Of a stretch of 64,000 bases of DNA, positions 46,371 to 55,900 are shown piece after piece (position 1 is the first letter of the stretch; every line of letters begins with the position of its first letter). The notes beneath the pieces were generated by a model. It was not told the origin of the DNA. It did no database searches and saw only the letters and a list, made by a program, of their open reading frames with translations. The position numbers and the translations under genes were made by a program. This DNA is from Sphingomonas vulcanisoli (GTDB taxonomy: Bacteria > Pseudomonadota > Alphaproteobacteria > Sphingomonadales > Sphingomonadaceae), in assembly GCF_011761305.1 (NCBI RefSeq), contig NZ_JAAOZC010000001.1:310001-374000 (forward strand), read 5' to 3'.

Positions 46371-46771
46371 AGACGCTCGCCCCCAATGCTACTCAAAACC
46401 GAAAATCGATTCTTAACCGCCGCTTACAGGAAGTGAAAATCTATACAAGCGATGAATAATCAAAGCGTTAGATGATAAAGCAAGAGACGCCGATTTCCGG
46501 GAATTCGCTCATACGTCTCGTGGCAGGATGCCGATGTGCAGGGAAGCCATAGACGATCGTAGGAAGAAATCCCGCCCTGGGCTCCGACGACATTCAAACC
46601 ACCAATACCGAAACTCCGGCCGCGATCTTCTGCTCGACTTCCCCATCGCCGAGCGCGATCGGGAGCGGAATGCTGCGGGTAGGTGCGGCGGCGTCGGCCC
46701 CCTCGGCCTGCACCCATTTCGCAGCCGGCCAGAGGCCAGCATCGTCTAGGCTCAATCAATGAGTCCTGAGC
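46371..46771. other. Intergenic region upstream of tpsB with ORF remnant
   Basis: No complete gene is seen. The AT-rich part at 46386-46480 is the likely promoter region of the tpsB-tpsA unit. On the minus strand a reading frame of about 50 codons ends at 46594-46596 with DGEVEQKIAAGVSVLVV. Its DNA (46587-46655) resembles 34851-34915, so both look like scraps of one dispersed sequence that I cannot name. Confidence 0.5.
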
Positions 46772-47884
46772 CTAAATCGCGCCGACGAGGCTGCCCTGAT
46801 CCTGGCTGACGCGCGCCGGTGCATCCCGCAGCAGCGGCAAGAGCTGTTCTCCCTGACGCTTGATCTCCTGAAGATACGGCGTGTCGGACAGCACGAAATG
46901 CGTGACGCCGAGATCGCGATACTTCCGCAGGGAAGAAGCGACCTCCTCGGCCGATCCGACCAGCCAGGTCGTCGCCGCACCGCCGCCGCCATATTTGCCG
47001 GGGGTGGTGTAGAGGTGGTCGTCTATCACCTCGCCCTTGCTCTGCAGATCGAGCAGGCGTTGCTGGCCGACGGCGGGGGCGCGGCGATGCTCGTCCGTAC
47101 CGTTCGCCGCTTTCATGATCTCCACCTTCGCCTCCGCATCGGCCCAGGCCTCAGCGGAGGTATCGCGGATCAGCGTGGTGATGCGCAGGCCGAATTCCAG
47201 CGGCGGCAGATTCCGATCGAGGTCCCGGCTGAGGCGTTTAAGCCGCGCGATCCGATCGGCGATCTGATCGCGCGGTTCCCCCCAAAAAAGCTGGACGTCG
47301 GCTTCTGTCGCAGAGACGCGCTCTGCAGCGTCCGAGGCGCCGCCGAAATAAAGCCGCGGGTGCTTGCGCTCACCGCGTGCCGTGATGGGCGGCGCTACCG
47401 TCGATCCCCTTACCTGGAAATGCTCGCCGTCGAAGGTAACATCGGTCTCGGTCCAAAGCTGGCGCAGCAGGTGCATGAATTCCTTGGTGCGGCCATAGCG
47501 CTGCGCCTGATCGCCCTCGCTATCGCCATAAGCCGCAAGATTATCCTGCCCCGAGACGATATTGATCCGCACGCGGCCACCGCTCAGATGATCGAGCGTC
47601 GCCGCCGCCGATGCGAAATTCGCAGGGCGCCAATAGCCGGGGCGGATAGCGATCAGAGGCTCGAACGTGGTGGTGCGCGCGGTCAGCGCCGTCGCCAACG
47701 TGAACGTGTCGGGGCGGCCCCAGCCGGCTCCGATCAGCGCGCCCCCCCAGCCATATTTTTCGAGCGCCAGCGCATGGCTGGTGAGCGTTTCGAGGCTGCC
47801 GCTGCCGTCGGATTGCACATCGCCGCGATGCCCCCCGCCGACGACATTGGGAATATACCAGAGGAACTCGGTCGTATCCGTCAT
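46772..47884 (-). CDS. ssuD: FMNH2-dependent alkanesulfonate monooxygenase-like (LLM class)
   Basis: A 370-residue luciferase-like monooxygenase matching SsuD in layout: FLWYIPNVVGGGH, GYWRPANFASAAATLDHLSGGR, INIVSGQDNLAAYGD, RYGRTKEFMHLLRQLW, LYFGGASDAAERV and FWGEPRDQIADRI. SsuD uses FMNH2 and O2 to split alkanesulfonates into aldehyde and sulfite. The start at 47884 (MTDTTEF) fits the family better than the upstream open frame. It follows a TonB receptor by 36 bases and lies opposite ssuACB and a flavin reductase. Dimethylsulfone monooxygenase (SfnG) or another LLM oxygenase is possible. Confidence 0.82.
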   Translation of the reverse strand: MTDTTEFLWYIPNVVGGGHRGDVQSDGSGSLETLTSHALALEKYGWGGALIGAGWGRPDTFTLATALTARTTTFEPLIAIRPGYWRPANFASAAATLDHLSGGRVRINIVSGQDNLAAYGDSEGDQAQRYGRTKEFMHLLRQLWTETDVTFDGEHFQVRGSTVAPPITARGERKHPRLYFGGASDAAERVSATEADVQLFWGEPRDQIADRIARLKRLSRDLDRNLPPLEFGLRITTLIRDTSAEAWADAEAKVEIMKAANGTDEHRRAPAVGQQRLLDLQSKGEVIDDHLYTTPGKYGGGGAATTWLVGSAEEVASSLRKYRDLGVTHFVLSDTPYLQEIKRQGEQLLPLLRDAPARVSQDQGSLVGAI

Positions 47885-47920
47885 GTGAAGACCTCGCATT
47901 TGCTTGGGAGTGGGGAGGCG

Positions 47921-50245
47921 TCAGAGCGTGACGCGGAGGGTGCCGCCGATCGTACGCGGCGTGCCGATCTTTCCGCCGTAGCCGTAGGTGTTGGCACCCA
48001 CGACCGCGAGCGCGCTCATGTTCTCATAATAGGTCTTGTCGAAGGCGTTCTCGATCCAGACCGAGGCGTCGTAACGCCCGCCGAAGCTCGCGCCGATGCG
48101 GAAGGCGGCAAGGCCATAACCGGGGATGCGGCCATAGGGGCCATCGTCCACCGTGCCGAACATGTTCGAGCGATAGGAATAACGGCCAATGAAATAAGGC
48201 GTCACGCCGTGGCCGGCATCGAAGCGATAATCGACGATCGCGTTCCCGACCCATTTGGGTGACTGATAGACGCGCTGGCCCGTCAGATCACAGACCGCCG
48301 GGCCGCCGACGGGGCAGGAGGCGTTATGATAGCTGCTGTACCGCGTATCGTTGAACGCGCCGTTGACGGTGAACGACAATTCTTTCGTCGCCTGCCAGAC
48401 TGCATCGGCCTCGATGCCTCGCGCGCGGATATTGCCGACGTTGGTAAGAAAGGATTTGCCGCCGTTGAGCGGGTAGATGTTGGCCTGCAACCCGTTGAGC
48501 AGGGTCCAATAGCCATCGATGTTCAGTGTCAGCTTGCGATCGAAAAGCTGTTGTTTGACGCCCACCTCATAGCTGCGGACTTTCTCGGGCTTCAGGATCA
48601 GCGGCGTGCCCGCGCTGGTTGCGCTGTTCAGGTTTAGGCCCGCGCCCTTGTAGCCCGTCGAGGCCGAGGCATAAGCAAGGAGATCGCTGGCCGGCTTCCA
48701 CGAAATGCTCGCCAGCCACGAGACGTTGTTGCCCTTGACGGTGACGTCATAATTGAAGGGAATTGTCGTTGCCGCATAAGGCGTGCCGGTGGTCGAGGTG
48801 ACCGAAATGCCGTCGCGCTTGTCATGCGTGTAGCGGATGCCGCCGGTGAGCGTCACCGTGGAGGTCAGCTTGTAATTGGCTTGGCCGAATGTCGCAAAGC
48901 TATCGACCGACGTATCGACGTCATCCAGATATTGCGATCGCGGCGCGACAGTGATTGCCGCCGCCGCCGGGTTGGCGGTGCGCGCATACGCGGTGAGAAA
49001 GGCTGAGGCGTCGTTGCCGAATTGGTTGAGGATGTAGTGATCCAGCAGATGCTGGTGGAAATAATAAGCGCCCACCTGCCAAGAGAAGCGGCGCGTCTGA
49101 TCGGACGCCAGCCGGAATTCCTGTGAGACCTGTCGATCGTCGGTGATCGCGATATTGCGATCGAGAATGTTGAGCGGCGTGGAATCCGACTCCTGCAAAG
49201 CATCGAAATGCCAAAAGCGATAGGCGGTGACGGAGGTAGCGGTGGCGAAGCCCAAATCCCAATCGGCCTGGATCGACGCGCCCCATTGCTTGGTCCGCAT
49301 TTGCTGGGGGGCGTCCCAAACCACACTGTCCGTGCTGGCGGTCGGTGTATAGCCGAGCGTGGCCAGCGCCGAGAGCGTCCGCGCGGTGCCGCTGGAGATG
49401 CTGGCGGGCAGCACGGTCTTGATCGCGCTGACGCAGCAGGTGTCGCGCTCCCGCGAATAATCGGCGATCGTGCGGATGCTGAGCTTGTCGGTCGGCGTGA
49501 ACAGCAATTGCGCCCGCCCGCCCTGGCGGTTGACGCTGTTGCCCGCCTTGCCCGTGGTTAAATTATCGATAATGCCGTTGCGGCCCGTGTCGAAGCCGGT
49601 CAGGCGGAAGGCGAGCAGGCCGTCCACAAGTGGGCCGGTGATGCTGATGCGCTCCTGGTGGTAGCCGTAATTGCCGCCGGAGACTTCGCCGATCGCGCCC
49701 CAATTGAAGCTCGGACCGCGCGTCGTGACGTTGACCACGCCGGCGGACGTATTGCGCCCGAAGAGCGTACCCTGCGGTCCGCGCAGCACCTCGACCCGAT
49801 CGACATCGATCAGATCCTGCAACGCCATCCCCGGGCGCCCGAAATAGACGTTATCGACATAGACGCCGACCGAGGAATCGAGCCCGTCGGAGGCGCTGGA
49901 AACGCCGATGCCGCGAATGCCGAGCGAACTGTTGCGCGGGTTGCTGTTATAGGCGGTGAGGCTGGGCGTACGCTGCTGGAGATCGGCAACCGTATAGCCG
50001 CCGGTTCTCTCCAGCGACGCGCCCGAGACCACCGACAACGCCACGGGAACGTCCTGCGCGCGCTCCACCGTGTGCCGAGCAGTGACCGTGATTTCGGCGC
50101 CGTCGTCCGCTGCGGCAACTGGCGCAGGATCGGCGGGTGCTTCGGCAGCCGCAGGCGCCGCTACCGTTCCGGCATAGGCCGGCGAGGCGGCCCACGAAGC
50201 CGCGATCGCCAGAGCCGATAGTCTCGCCTTGAAATCCGTTCGCAT
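47921..50245 (-). CDS. TonB-dependent receptor of the sulfonate cluster
   Basis: A 774-residue receptor with a signal peptide (SALAIAASWAASPAYAG), TonB-box-like AEITVTARHTVERAQDVP, a plug (VEVLRGPQGTLFGRNTSAGVVN) and a barrel ending in IGGTLRVTL. It forms a unit with the SsuD-like gene, so the ligand is probably an organosulfur compound too large or scarce for porins. A CC pair (RERDTCCVSAI) in an extracellular loop could form a disulfide. Ligand inferred from neighbours only. Confidence 0.87.
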   Translation of the reverse strand: MRTDFKARLSALAIAASWAASPAYAGTVAAPAAAEAPADPAPVAAADDGAEITVTARHTVERAQDVPVALSVVSGASLERTGGYTVADLQQRTPSLTAYNSNPRNSSLGIRGIGVSSASDGLDSSVGVYVDNVYFGRPGMALQDLIDVDRVEVLRGPQGTLFGRNTSAGVVNVTTRGPSFNWGAIGEVSGGNYGYHQERISITGPLVDGLLAFRLTGFDTGRNGIIDNLTTGKAGNSVNRQGGRAQLLFTPTDKLSIRTIADYSRERDTCCVSAIKTVLPASISSGTARTLSALATLGYTPTASTDSVVWDAPQQMRTKQWGASIQADWDLGFATATSVTAYRFWHFDALQESDSTPLNILDRNIAITDDRQVSQEFRLASDQTRRFSWQVGAYYFHQHLLDHYILNQFGNDASAFLTAYARTANPAAAAITVAPRSQYLDDVDTSVDSFATFGQANYKLTSTVTLTGGIRYTHDKRDGISVTSTTGTPYAATTIPFNYDVTVKGNNVSWLASISWKPASDLLAYASASTGYKGAGLNLNSATSAGTPLILKPEKVRSYEVGVKQQLFDRKLTLNIDGYWTLLNGLQANIYPLNGGKSFLTNVGNIRARGIEADAVWQATKELSFTVNGAFNDTRYSSYHNASCPVGGPAVCDLTGQRVYQSPKWVGNAIVDYRFDAGHGVTPYFIGRYSYRSNMFGTVDDGPYGRIPGYGLAAFRIGASFGGRYDASVWIENAFDKTYYENMSALAVVGANTYGYGGKIGTPRTIGGTLRVTL

Positions 50246-50403
50246 TGCCGTTCCGTCCCGTTGCTTTCGGCAGCGCTGATTAAACCCACAATCCCCACCG
50301 GGTAGCTAGGGATTCTAAAAGCGGTCATAGTTTTTGTGTGTCGAACTTCCGGCCGGCTTGGCCGAACACGCGGGGGTAACCTCGCGTTTCGGAGAACCCA
50401 AGC
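50246..50403. promoter_or_regulatory. Divergent promoter region of the sulfonate cluster
   Basis: A 158-base gap between the TonB receptor and the aldo/keto reductase. AT-richer bases at 50276-50340 (GATTAAACCCAC, GATTCTAAAAG, CATAGTTTTTG) probably hold both promoters. I could not recognise a specific operator. Sulfur-limitation control would be expected, but nothing in the sequence proves it. Confidence 0.45.
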
Positions 50404-51360
<957 letters not shown>

Positions 51361-51364
51361 CGCC

Positions 51365-52441
51365 GTGAGCAGCAAGGCCCTGCCGCGCGGATCGATCCCG
51401 TTCGCGCTCTTCGTGCTGCTATCGATCGCAGCACTGTTCGCCTTCGCGCCCATCCGGCGTGCGAAGGCGGCGAGGGCGGGGCTCGCGCTCGATGCCCCGC
51501 TGCCGAGCAAGATTCCGCCGGGCGTCGTGTTGCGGATAGGCGATCCCGTCGACAAATGGATTTTCCAGCATCTCGGATGGGAGAAGCAACTGCCGTTCAC
51601 GATCCAGTGGGCGGAAGTTACCGGCGGCCCTAACGTAACGGAGGCGTTCCACGCCGGTGCGCTGGACGTCGGCTATGGCGCGAACGTGCCGCCGATCCAC
51701 GCGAAGTGGGCTGGCATCCCAGTGCGCATCATCGGCTTCCGCCAGTTCGCCCCGGGCCACGATCCGGGCTATATGATCGGCCTCGCCCCGGGATCGAACA
51801 TCCGCACGATCGCGGATTTGAAGGGCAAGCGCATCGCCTTCAGCCGCAGCCAGGTGCAGGCACAGGTGGTGCTGGAAACGCTGCTGGCCGCGGGCATCGA
51901 TCGCAAGCAGGTCACCCTGGTCGAGCTGCCCTCCAGCATCGGCGGCGATGTTTACACCAATTCGCTCGCCGGCCGCGAAGTCGACGCGGCGCCGCTCCGC
52001 GCCGGGCTTGTCGCGCATCACTACATCACCAAGTTCGGCGATCGTGGCGCCACGCTGCTCGCGCATCCGCCGTTCCGCGATGATGGCACCTTTCTCTACG
52101 TTCCCGAAAGCGTGCTCGCCGATCCCACCAAGGCGGCGGCGTTGCGGATCTTCCTGCAATATTGGGGACGCGCGCAGGCCTGGGCCAATGCCCATCCCGA
52201 AGAGCTCGCCAAGGGCTATTATGGCGGCGTGCGTGGCCTGCCGATCGCGGACGCGCGGCTGGAGGTGAAAGCGCTCGGCCCCGCGGACGTGCCGCCACGC
52301 TGGGATGCGGCCAAAGCCTATGTCCAGCGTGCGATCGATTTGCTGTCGCCCGCTACGGGACGACCGCGCTTCGAAGCCGCCACGCTCTTTGATCCCCGTT
52401 TTGAATCCGTCGCAGCCAGCGGCTTTCAGAAGGACCATTGA
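51365..52441 (+). CDS. ssuA: Aliphatic sulfonate ABC transporter, substrate-binding protein
   Basis: A 358-residue periplasmic binding protein of the SsuA/TauA/NrtA type. An N-terminal hydrophobic stretch (IPFALFVLLSIAALFAFA) serves as signal or anchor. The fold is visible in VLRIGDPVDKWIFQHLG, EAFHAGALDVGYGANVPPIHA, IRTIADLKGKRIAFSRSQ and LPSSIGGDVYTNSLAGREVDA. GTG start at 51365. The stop shares one base with the ssuC ATG. It should deliver sulfonates to SsuBC. Confidence 0.88.
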   Translation: MSSKALPRGSIPFALFVLLSIAALFAFAPIRRAKAARAGLALDAPLPSKIPPGVVLRIGDPVDKWIFQHLGWEKQLPFTIQWAEVTGGPNVTEAFHAGALDVGYGANVPPIHAKWAGIPVRIIGFRQFAPGHDPGYMIGLAPGSNIRTIADLKGKRIAFSRSQVQAQVVLETLLAAGIDRKQVTLVELPSSIGGDVYTNSLAGREVDAAPLRAGLVAHHYITKFGDRGATLLAHPPFRDDGTFLYVPESVLADPTKAAALRIFLQYWGRAQAWANAHPEELAKGYYGGVRGLPIADARLEVKALGPADVPPRWDAAKAYVQRAIDLLSPATGRPRFEAATLFDPRFESVAASGFQKDH

Positions 52442-53271
52442 TGGCTACGCTTTCTGCTCTTGCGACGGCGCCACCGGCAATCCGGCCCGCCGCGCGTAAC
52501 CGCTTCCTCGCGCACCGCGCCGCGCGCTTCGGCATCCTGCTGGGGCCGGGCCTGCTGTTGCTGTACTGGTCCGTCCTGTCGTTCAACGGCTGGCTCGATC
52601 CCCGCGTGCTGCCTGCCCCCTGGACCGCTGTGGAGGCAGCGATCGAATTGATCCGCGACGGCCGGCTGCAGAGCAACCTCGCCGTCTCGGCGGGGCGAGC
52701 GCTCGCCGGGCTGGCGCTGGGATCGAGCGTGGCGCTGGCATTGGCTTTGCTCTCCGGGCTCACCGTACTCGGCGGCTATGTCATCGATGGGTTGGTGCAG
52801 ATGAAGCGCGGTATTCCGATCCTCGCGCTTATTCCCTTCATGGTGCTGTGGCTGGGCATCGGTGAGGGGTTGAAGATCAGCGTGATCGCGATCGCGGTGT
52901 TTTTCCCGATGTACATCCAGGTCCACACCGCGCTGCGCGCGATCGACCTGCGCTTCGTGGAACTGGCGGAGACGCTGCGTCTGTCGCGCTGGAAATTCCT
53001 TGTGAGGATCGTGCTGCCCGGCACGCTCCCCGGTGTGCTGACCGGCCTGCGCTTCGGGACGACTGCGGCATGGCTGGCGCTGGTGGTGGTCGAGCAACTC
53101 AACGCGACCAGCGGCATCGGTTACATGGTCACGCTGGCGCGCGATTATGCGCAGACCGATGTGATGCTGGTCGGCCTCGTCGTCTACGCGATTCTCGGCT
53201 TCGGATCGGACCTGATCGTGCGGGCGCTGGAACGCCATGTCCTCCGCTGGCGCAGGAGCTTTGGCCGATGA
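52441..53271 (+). CDS. ssuC: Aliphatic sulfonate ABC transporter, permease
   Basis: A 276-residue inner-membrane permease with about six helices. The EAA loop that contacts the ATPase is VELAETLRLSRWKFLVRI and VLPGTLPGVLTGLRFG, typical of SsuC/TauC. ATG at 52441 overlaps the ssuA stop by one base, and its own stop overlaps the ssuB start (ATGA at 53268), so ssuACB is one coupled unit. Confidence 0.9.
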   Translation: MATLSALATAPPAIRPAARNRFLAHRAARFGILLGPGLLLLYWSVLSFNGWLDPRVLPAPWTAVEAAIELIRDGRLQSNLAVSAGRALAGLALGSSVALALALLSGLTVLGGYVIDGLVQMKRGIPILALIPFMVLWLGIGEGLKISVIAIAVFFPMYIQVHTALRAIDLRFVELAETLRLSRWKFLVRIVLPGTLPGVLTGLRFGTTAAWLALVVVEQLNATSGIGYMVTLARDYAQTDVMLVGLVVYAILGFGSDLIVRALERHVLRWRRSFGR

Positions 53272-54011
53272 CCGCTTATGATGGGCAGGCATTCGCCGCC
53301 GCCACGATCGAACCCGCGGTTCGCATCCGCGATCTCCGGCGCACCTTCACGCTCAAGGGCGTGCTGAACGGCATCGATCTCGATATCGCGCCCGGCGAGT
53401 TCGTGGCGCTGCTCGGTCCCAGCGGATCGGGCAAATCGACCCTGCTCCGCGCGCTCGCCGGCCTCGATTATGAAGCGTTCGGATCGGGCGAATATCAGGT
53501 GCCTGATCGCACCTCGGTGATCTTCCAGGATGCGCGTTTGCTGCCATGGCTCAACATCCTCGACAATGTCACGCTCGGCCTTGGCCGGCAGGTGCGGGAG
53601 CAAGGGCGTGAGACGCTTGCCGAAGTCGGCCTGGCTGGGCGCGAGGGCGCGTGGCCGCACGAACTTTCAGGCGGCGAGCAGCAGCGCGTCGCCCTCGCCC
53701 GCGCGCTGGTCCGCCAGCCCGAACTGCTGCTTGCCGACGAGCCCTTCGGTGCGCTCGATGCGCTGACCCGCACGCGCATGCACGATCTGCTGCGCCGCCT
53801 GTCCGAAGTTCATGATCCCGCCGTGCTCCTCGTCACGCACGATATCGACGAAGCGATCGTCCTCGCCGATCGGATCGTGATGTTGGAGGGTGGCAAGCTG
53901 GCGGTTGATATTCAGGTCGATCTTCCGCCCGATCCGGATGCGCGCGCGCATCGCTCGATCGACCTGCGCGCCGAGCTCCTCGCCCGCCTCGGCCCCTCGC
54001 AAGCCGCTTAG
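53268..54011 (+). CDS. ssuB: Aliphatic sulfonate ABC transporter, ATP-binding protein
   Basis: A 247-residue ABC ATPase. Walker [20 protein letters not shown]-loop [13 protein letters not shown] (the RLLPW form of the nitrate/sulfonate/taurine group), signature [15 protein letters not shown], Walker [15 protein letters not shown] and the switch His in VTHDIDEA are all intact. The ATG at 53268 is chosen because it overlaps the ssuC stop and gives the family length; the longer open frame from 53070 lies inside ssuC. Confidence 0.92.
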   Translation: MTAYDGQAFAAATIEPAVRIRDLRRTFTLKGVLNGIDLDIAPGEFVALLGPSGSGKSTLLRALAGLDYEAFGSGEYQVPDRTSVIFQDARLLPWLNILDNVTLGLGRQVREQGRETLAEVGLAGREGAWPHELSGGEQQRVALARALVRQPELLLADEPFGALDALTRTRMHDLLRRLSEVHDPAVLLVTHDIDEAIVLADRIVMLEGGKLAVDIQVDLPPDPDARAHRSIDLRAELLARLGPSQAA

Positions 54012-54026
54012 TCTTCGGAGACAATA

Positions 54027-54875
54027 ATGCCCCAAGCTGCCCAACGCACGTCCACCTCCGACGATCTGCGCACCTATCGCCTGACCGATCGCTATCGCGG
54101 GCCCTTCGATCTGCCGGTCGACTGGAATGATACGCTGGACACGCTGGTGCGCCATCGATCGGTCCGCGCTTATCTCCCCAACGCGCTGCCTTTCGGGACG
54201 ATCGAATTGCTCGTGGCTGCGGCGCAATCGGCGGCCTCGTCCTCCAATCTCCAGCCATGGAGCGTGGTCGCGGTCGAAGATCCGGAGCGGAAGGCGCGGT
54301 TGGCCGTCCATGCCGGCAATCAGAAACATCTCGAGCAGGCGCCGCTGCTGCTGATCTGGCTGATCGATCTCCACCGGCTCGAAACCATCGGCCAACAGCG
54401 CGGCGTTTCCACCAACGCGCTCGCCTTCCTCGAGACCTTCCTGCTCGGCGCGGTCGATACCTCACTGGCCGCGCAAAATGCGGTCGTCGCGGCGGAATCG
54501 CTGGGCTTGGGAACGGTCTATGTCGGCGGCATCCGTAATCGCCCGCTGGAGGTGGCGGCCGAGCTGGACCTACCGCCGCATGTGTTCGCCTTGTTCGGGC
54601 TGGCCGTCGGCGTACCCGATCCTGCCGCGCCGGCATCCGTCAAGCCGCGCCTGCCGCAAGATGCGGTCTTGTCGCGCGAAACCTATGGCAACCGCGCCTT
54701 CGAGGAGCCCACCGCCGCCTATGATGCGCATATGCAGGCCTTTCAGCGCGAGCAGAATCTACGGCAGCGCGCCTGGAGCGCGCAGGCAACGGAACGTGTC
54801 GCAGGCCCGGAATCGATGAGCGGTCGCGATGCCTTGCGCGCGCAGCTGGAAATATTGGGCTTCGCTCTCAAATAA
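54027..54875 (+). CDS. Nitroreductase-family NAD(P)H:FMN oxidoreductase
   Basis: A 282-residue nitroreductase-fold flavoprotein, closest in look to NfsA/FRP: LVRHRSVRAYLPNALP (FMN phosphate-binding RHRSVR), AAQSAASSSNLQPWSVV, and AAESLGLGTVYVGGIRN. FRP-type members reduce free FMN. It is 15 bases after ssuB, in the place where ssuE stands in enterobacteria, so it likely supplies FMNH2 to the SsuD-like monooxygenase. No SsuE gene is present in this window. Confidence 0.85.
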   Translation: MPQAAQRTSTSDDLRTYRLTDRYRGPFDLPVDWNDTLDTLVRHRSVRAYLPNALPFGTIELLVAAAQSAASSSNLQPWSVVAVEDPERKARLAVHAGNQKHLEQAPLLLIWLIDLHRLETIGQQRGVSTNALAFLETFLLGAVDTSLAAQNAVVAAESLGLGTVYVGGIRNRPLEVAAELDLPPHVFALFGLAVGVPDPAAPASVKPRLPQDAVLSRETYGNRAFEEPTAAYDAHMQAFQREQNLRQRAWSAQATERVAGPESMSGRDALRAQLEILGFALK

Positions 54876-54886
54876 TTGCGGCCCAC

Positions 54887-54917
54887 GGTGCTGTCAGATT
54901 AAGCCGAACTCGTCTCC
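54887..54917. mobile_element. IS6-family terminal repeat (left end)
   Basis: GGTGCTGTCAGATTAAGC and the following GAACTCGTCTCC lie 34 bases beyond the stop of the transposase fragment at 54951, the usual place for an IS6 end. It matches 34960-34990. No inverted partner is found near 55300, so the right end is lost. Confidence 0.65.
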
Positions 54918-54950
54918 ACACTATGGAGACCGATCTTTGAGGGCAGGGGT

Positions 54951-55280
54951 CTAGCTCACGAGGTTTTGCCACTCGGCCTGAGCGGCTGAGCGGCGTTCCT
55001 TGTAGACGGTGCGATCGATGAGATGGCGTTCGAGGGCGAAGAGATTGTGGACGTTCGCGTGAACCGAGGCGAACTTTTGTAAGCTTCGCATTCGTCGAAA
55101 CCGCAGCATCGCCCGTTCTCGTCGTCGGAAGGGCAGGTGGCTGTTCTCCACCCGATTGTTGGCGTGGCGGCCGACGTTCCGCAGCGATAGCGGGAACCGC
55201 ACATAGAGCATCACGACCAGCCGGATGATCTCCGGCGAGGAATTGAAGCGTTTGAACGGGTTGTCCGGTCTTGATTTGTA
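54951..55280 (-). pseudogene. IS6-family transposase with internal deletion
   Basis: The N-terminal part (NPFKRFNSSPEIIRLVVMLY, then VRFPLSLRNV) runs without a frame change straight into the C-terminal part (HANNRVENSHLPFRRRERAM, then QKFASVHANVHNLFALERHL). The central region with the first catalytic Asp residues, over 100 residues in intact relatives, is missing. The joint lies at LRNV|GRHANN near 55175. It cannot be active. ATG at 55214 is internal; the original start would be upstream near 55280 or beyond. It separates the sulfonate cluster from the leftward catabolic operon. Confidence 0.82.
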
Positions 55281-55329
55281 GCGGCGCGTTAAGCGCGGCT
55301 AGCAGGGCGTGACGCTGGGGTAACTTGCT

Positions 55330-55884
55330 CTAATAGAGCCCGTCGGTGAACGCTCCGTCGATCAATATGAAGGCAATCCGGCAATTTCGATCCGAACGGT
55401 TTGACCATGCGTGATTGGTGCCGCGCTGGATGACGACGTCGCCCGCGCGGCATATCGTCTCCCCCTCGTCCACGATCAGGACCAGTTCGCCTTCGATCAC
55501 GATGCCATAGTCGATGCTTTGGGTGCGGTGCATGAACGGATGCGGCGCGCCCTTGGCGACGGTGGACGCGTCCGCCATGCCAATCGCGGCGAAATGTTCG
55601 CGCGCCTCCTCCTCGCTGATCGTCTTGAAATCCTCGGTCTCGGGTGGAATGTCGAGTATGCGGATGCGCGTGCCGCCCGGCGGCGGTGGCAGGATCAGGC
55701 CGGTTTCGGGGTACTCGCCGCTCGCCTTGTCGATCTTCGCAGGCGTTTCGCGCGTGCTCCAGATCTCGTAGAAAATGGGACCCTTCGGGCCGATCTTCTC
55801 GACCCGGGTCGGGGCCGCGTCGGACTGGATGATCGCCCGGCCCTCGGCGTTGTGGCCGGTCACGATGCGGCGGATGGTCGTCAT
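55330..55884 (-). CDS. Cupin-domain protein
   Basis: A 184-residue protein with a C-terminal single cupin: HRTQSIDYGIVIEGELVLIV (motif 1) and GDVVIQRGTNHAWSNRSDR (motif 2). Motif 1 is degenerate in its metal ligands, with the usual H-x-H reduced, so it may be a binding or isomerase-like protein rather than an oxygenase. An N-terminal arm of about 100 residues contains ILPPPPGGTRIRILDIPPE. Last gene of the leftward unit, 16 bases after the VAO-type oxidase. Confidence 0.82.
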   Translation of the reverse strand: MTTIRRIVTGHNAEGRAIIQSDAAPTRVEKIGPKGPIFYEIWSTRETPAKIDKASGEYPETGLILPPPPGGTRIRILDIPPETEDFKTISEEEAREHFAAIGMADASTVAKGAPHPFMHRTQSIDYGIVIEGELVLIVDEGETICRAGDVVIQRGTNHAWSNRSDRNCRIAFILIDGAFTDGLY

Positions 55885-55900
55885 GGGATGCCTTTCGGAT

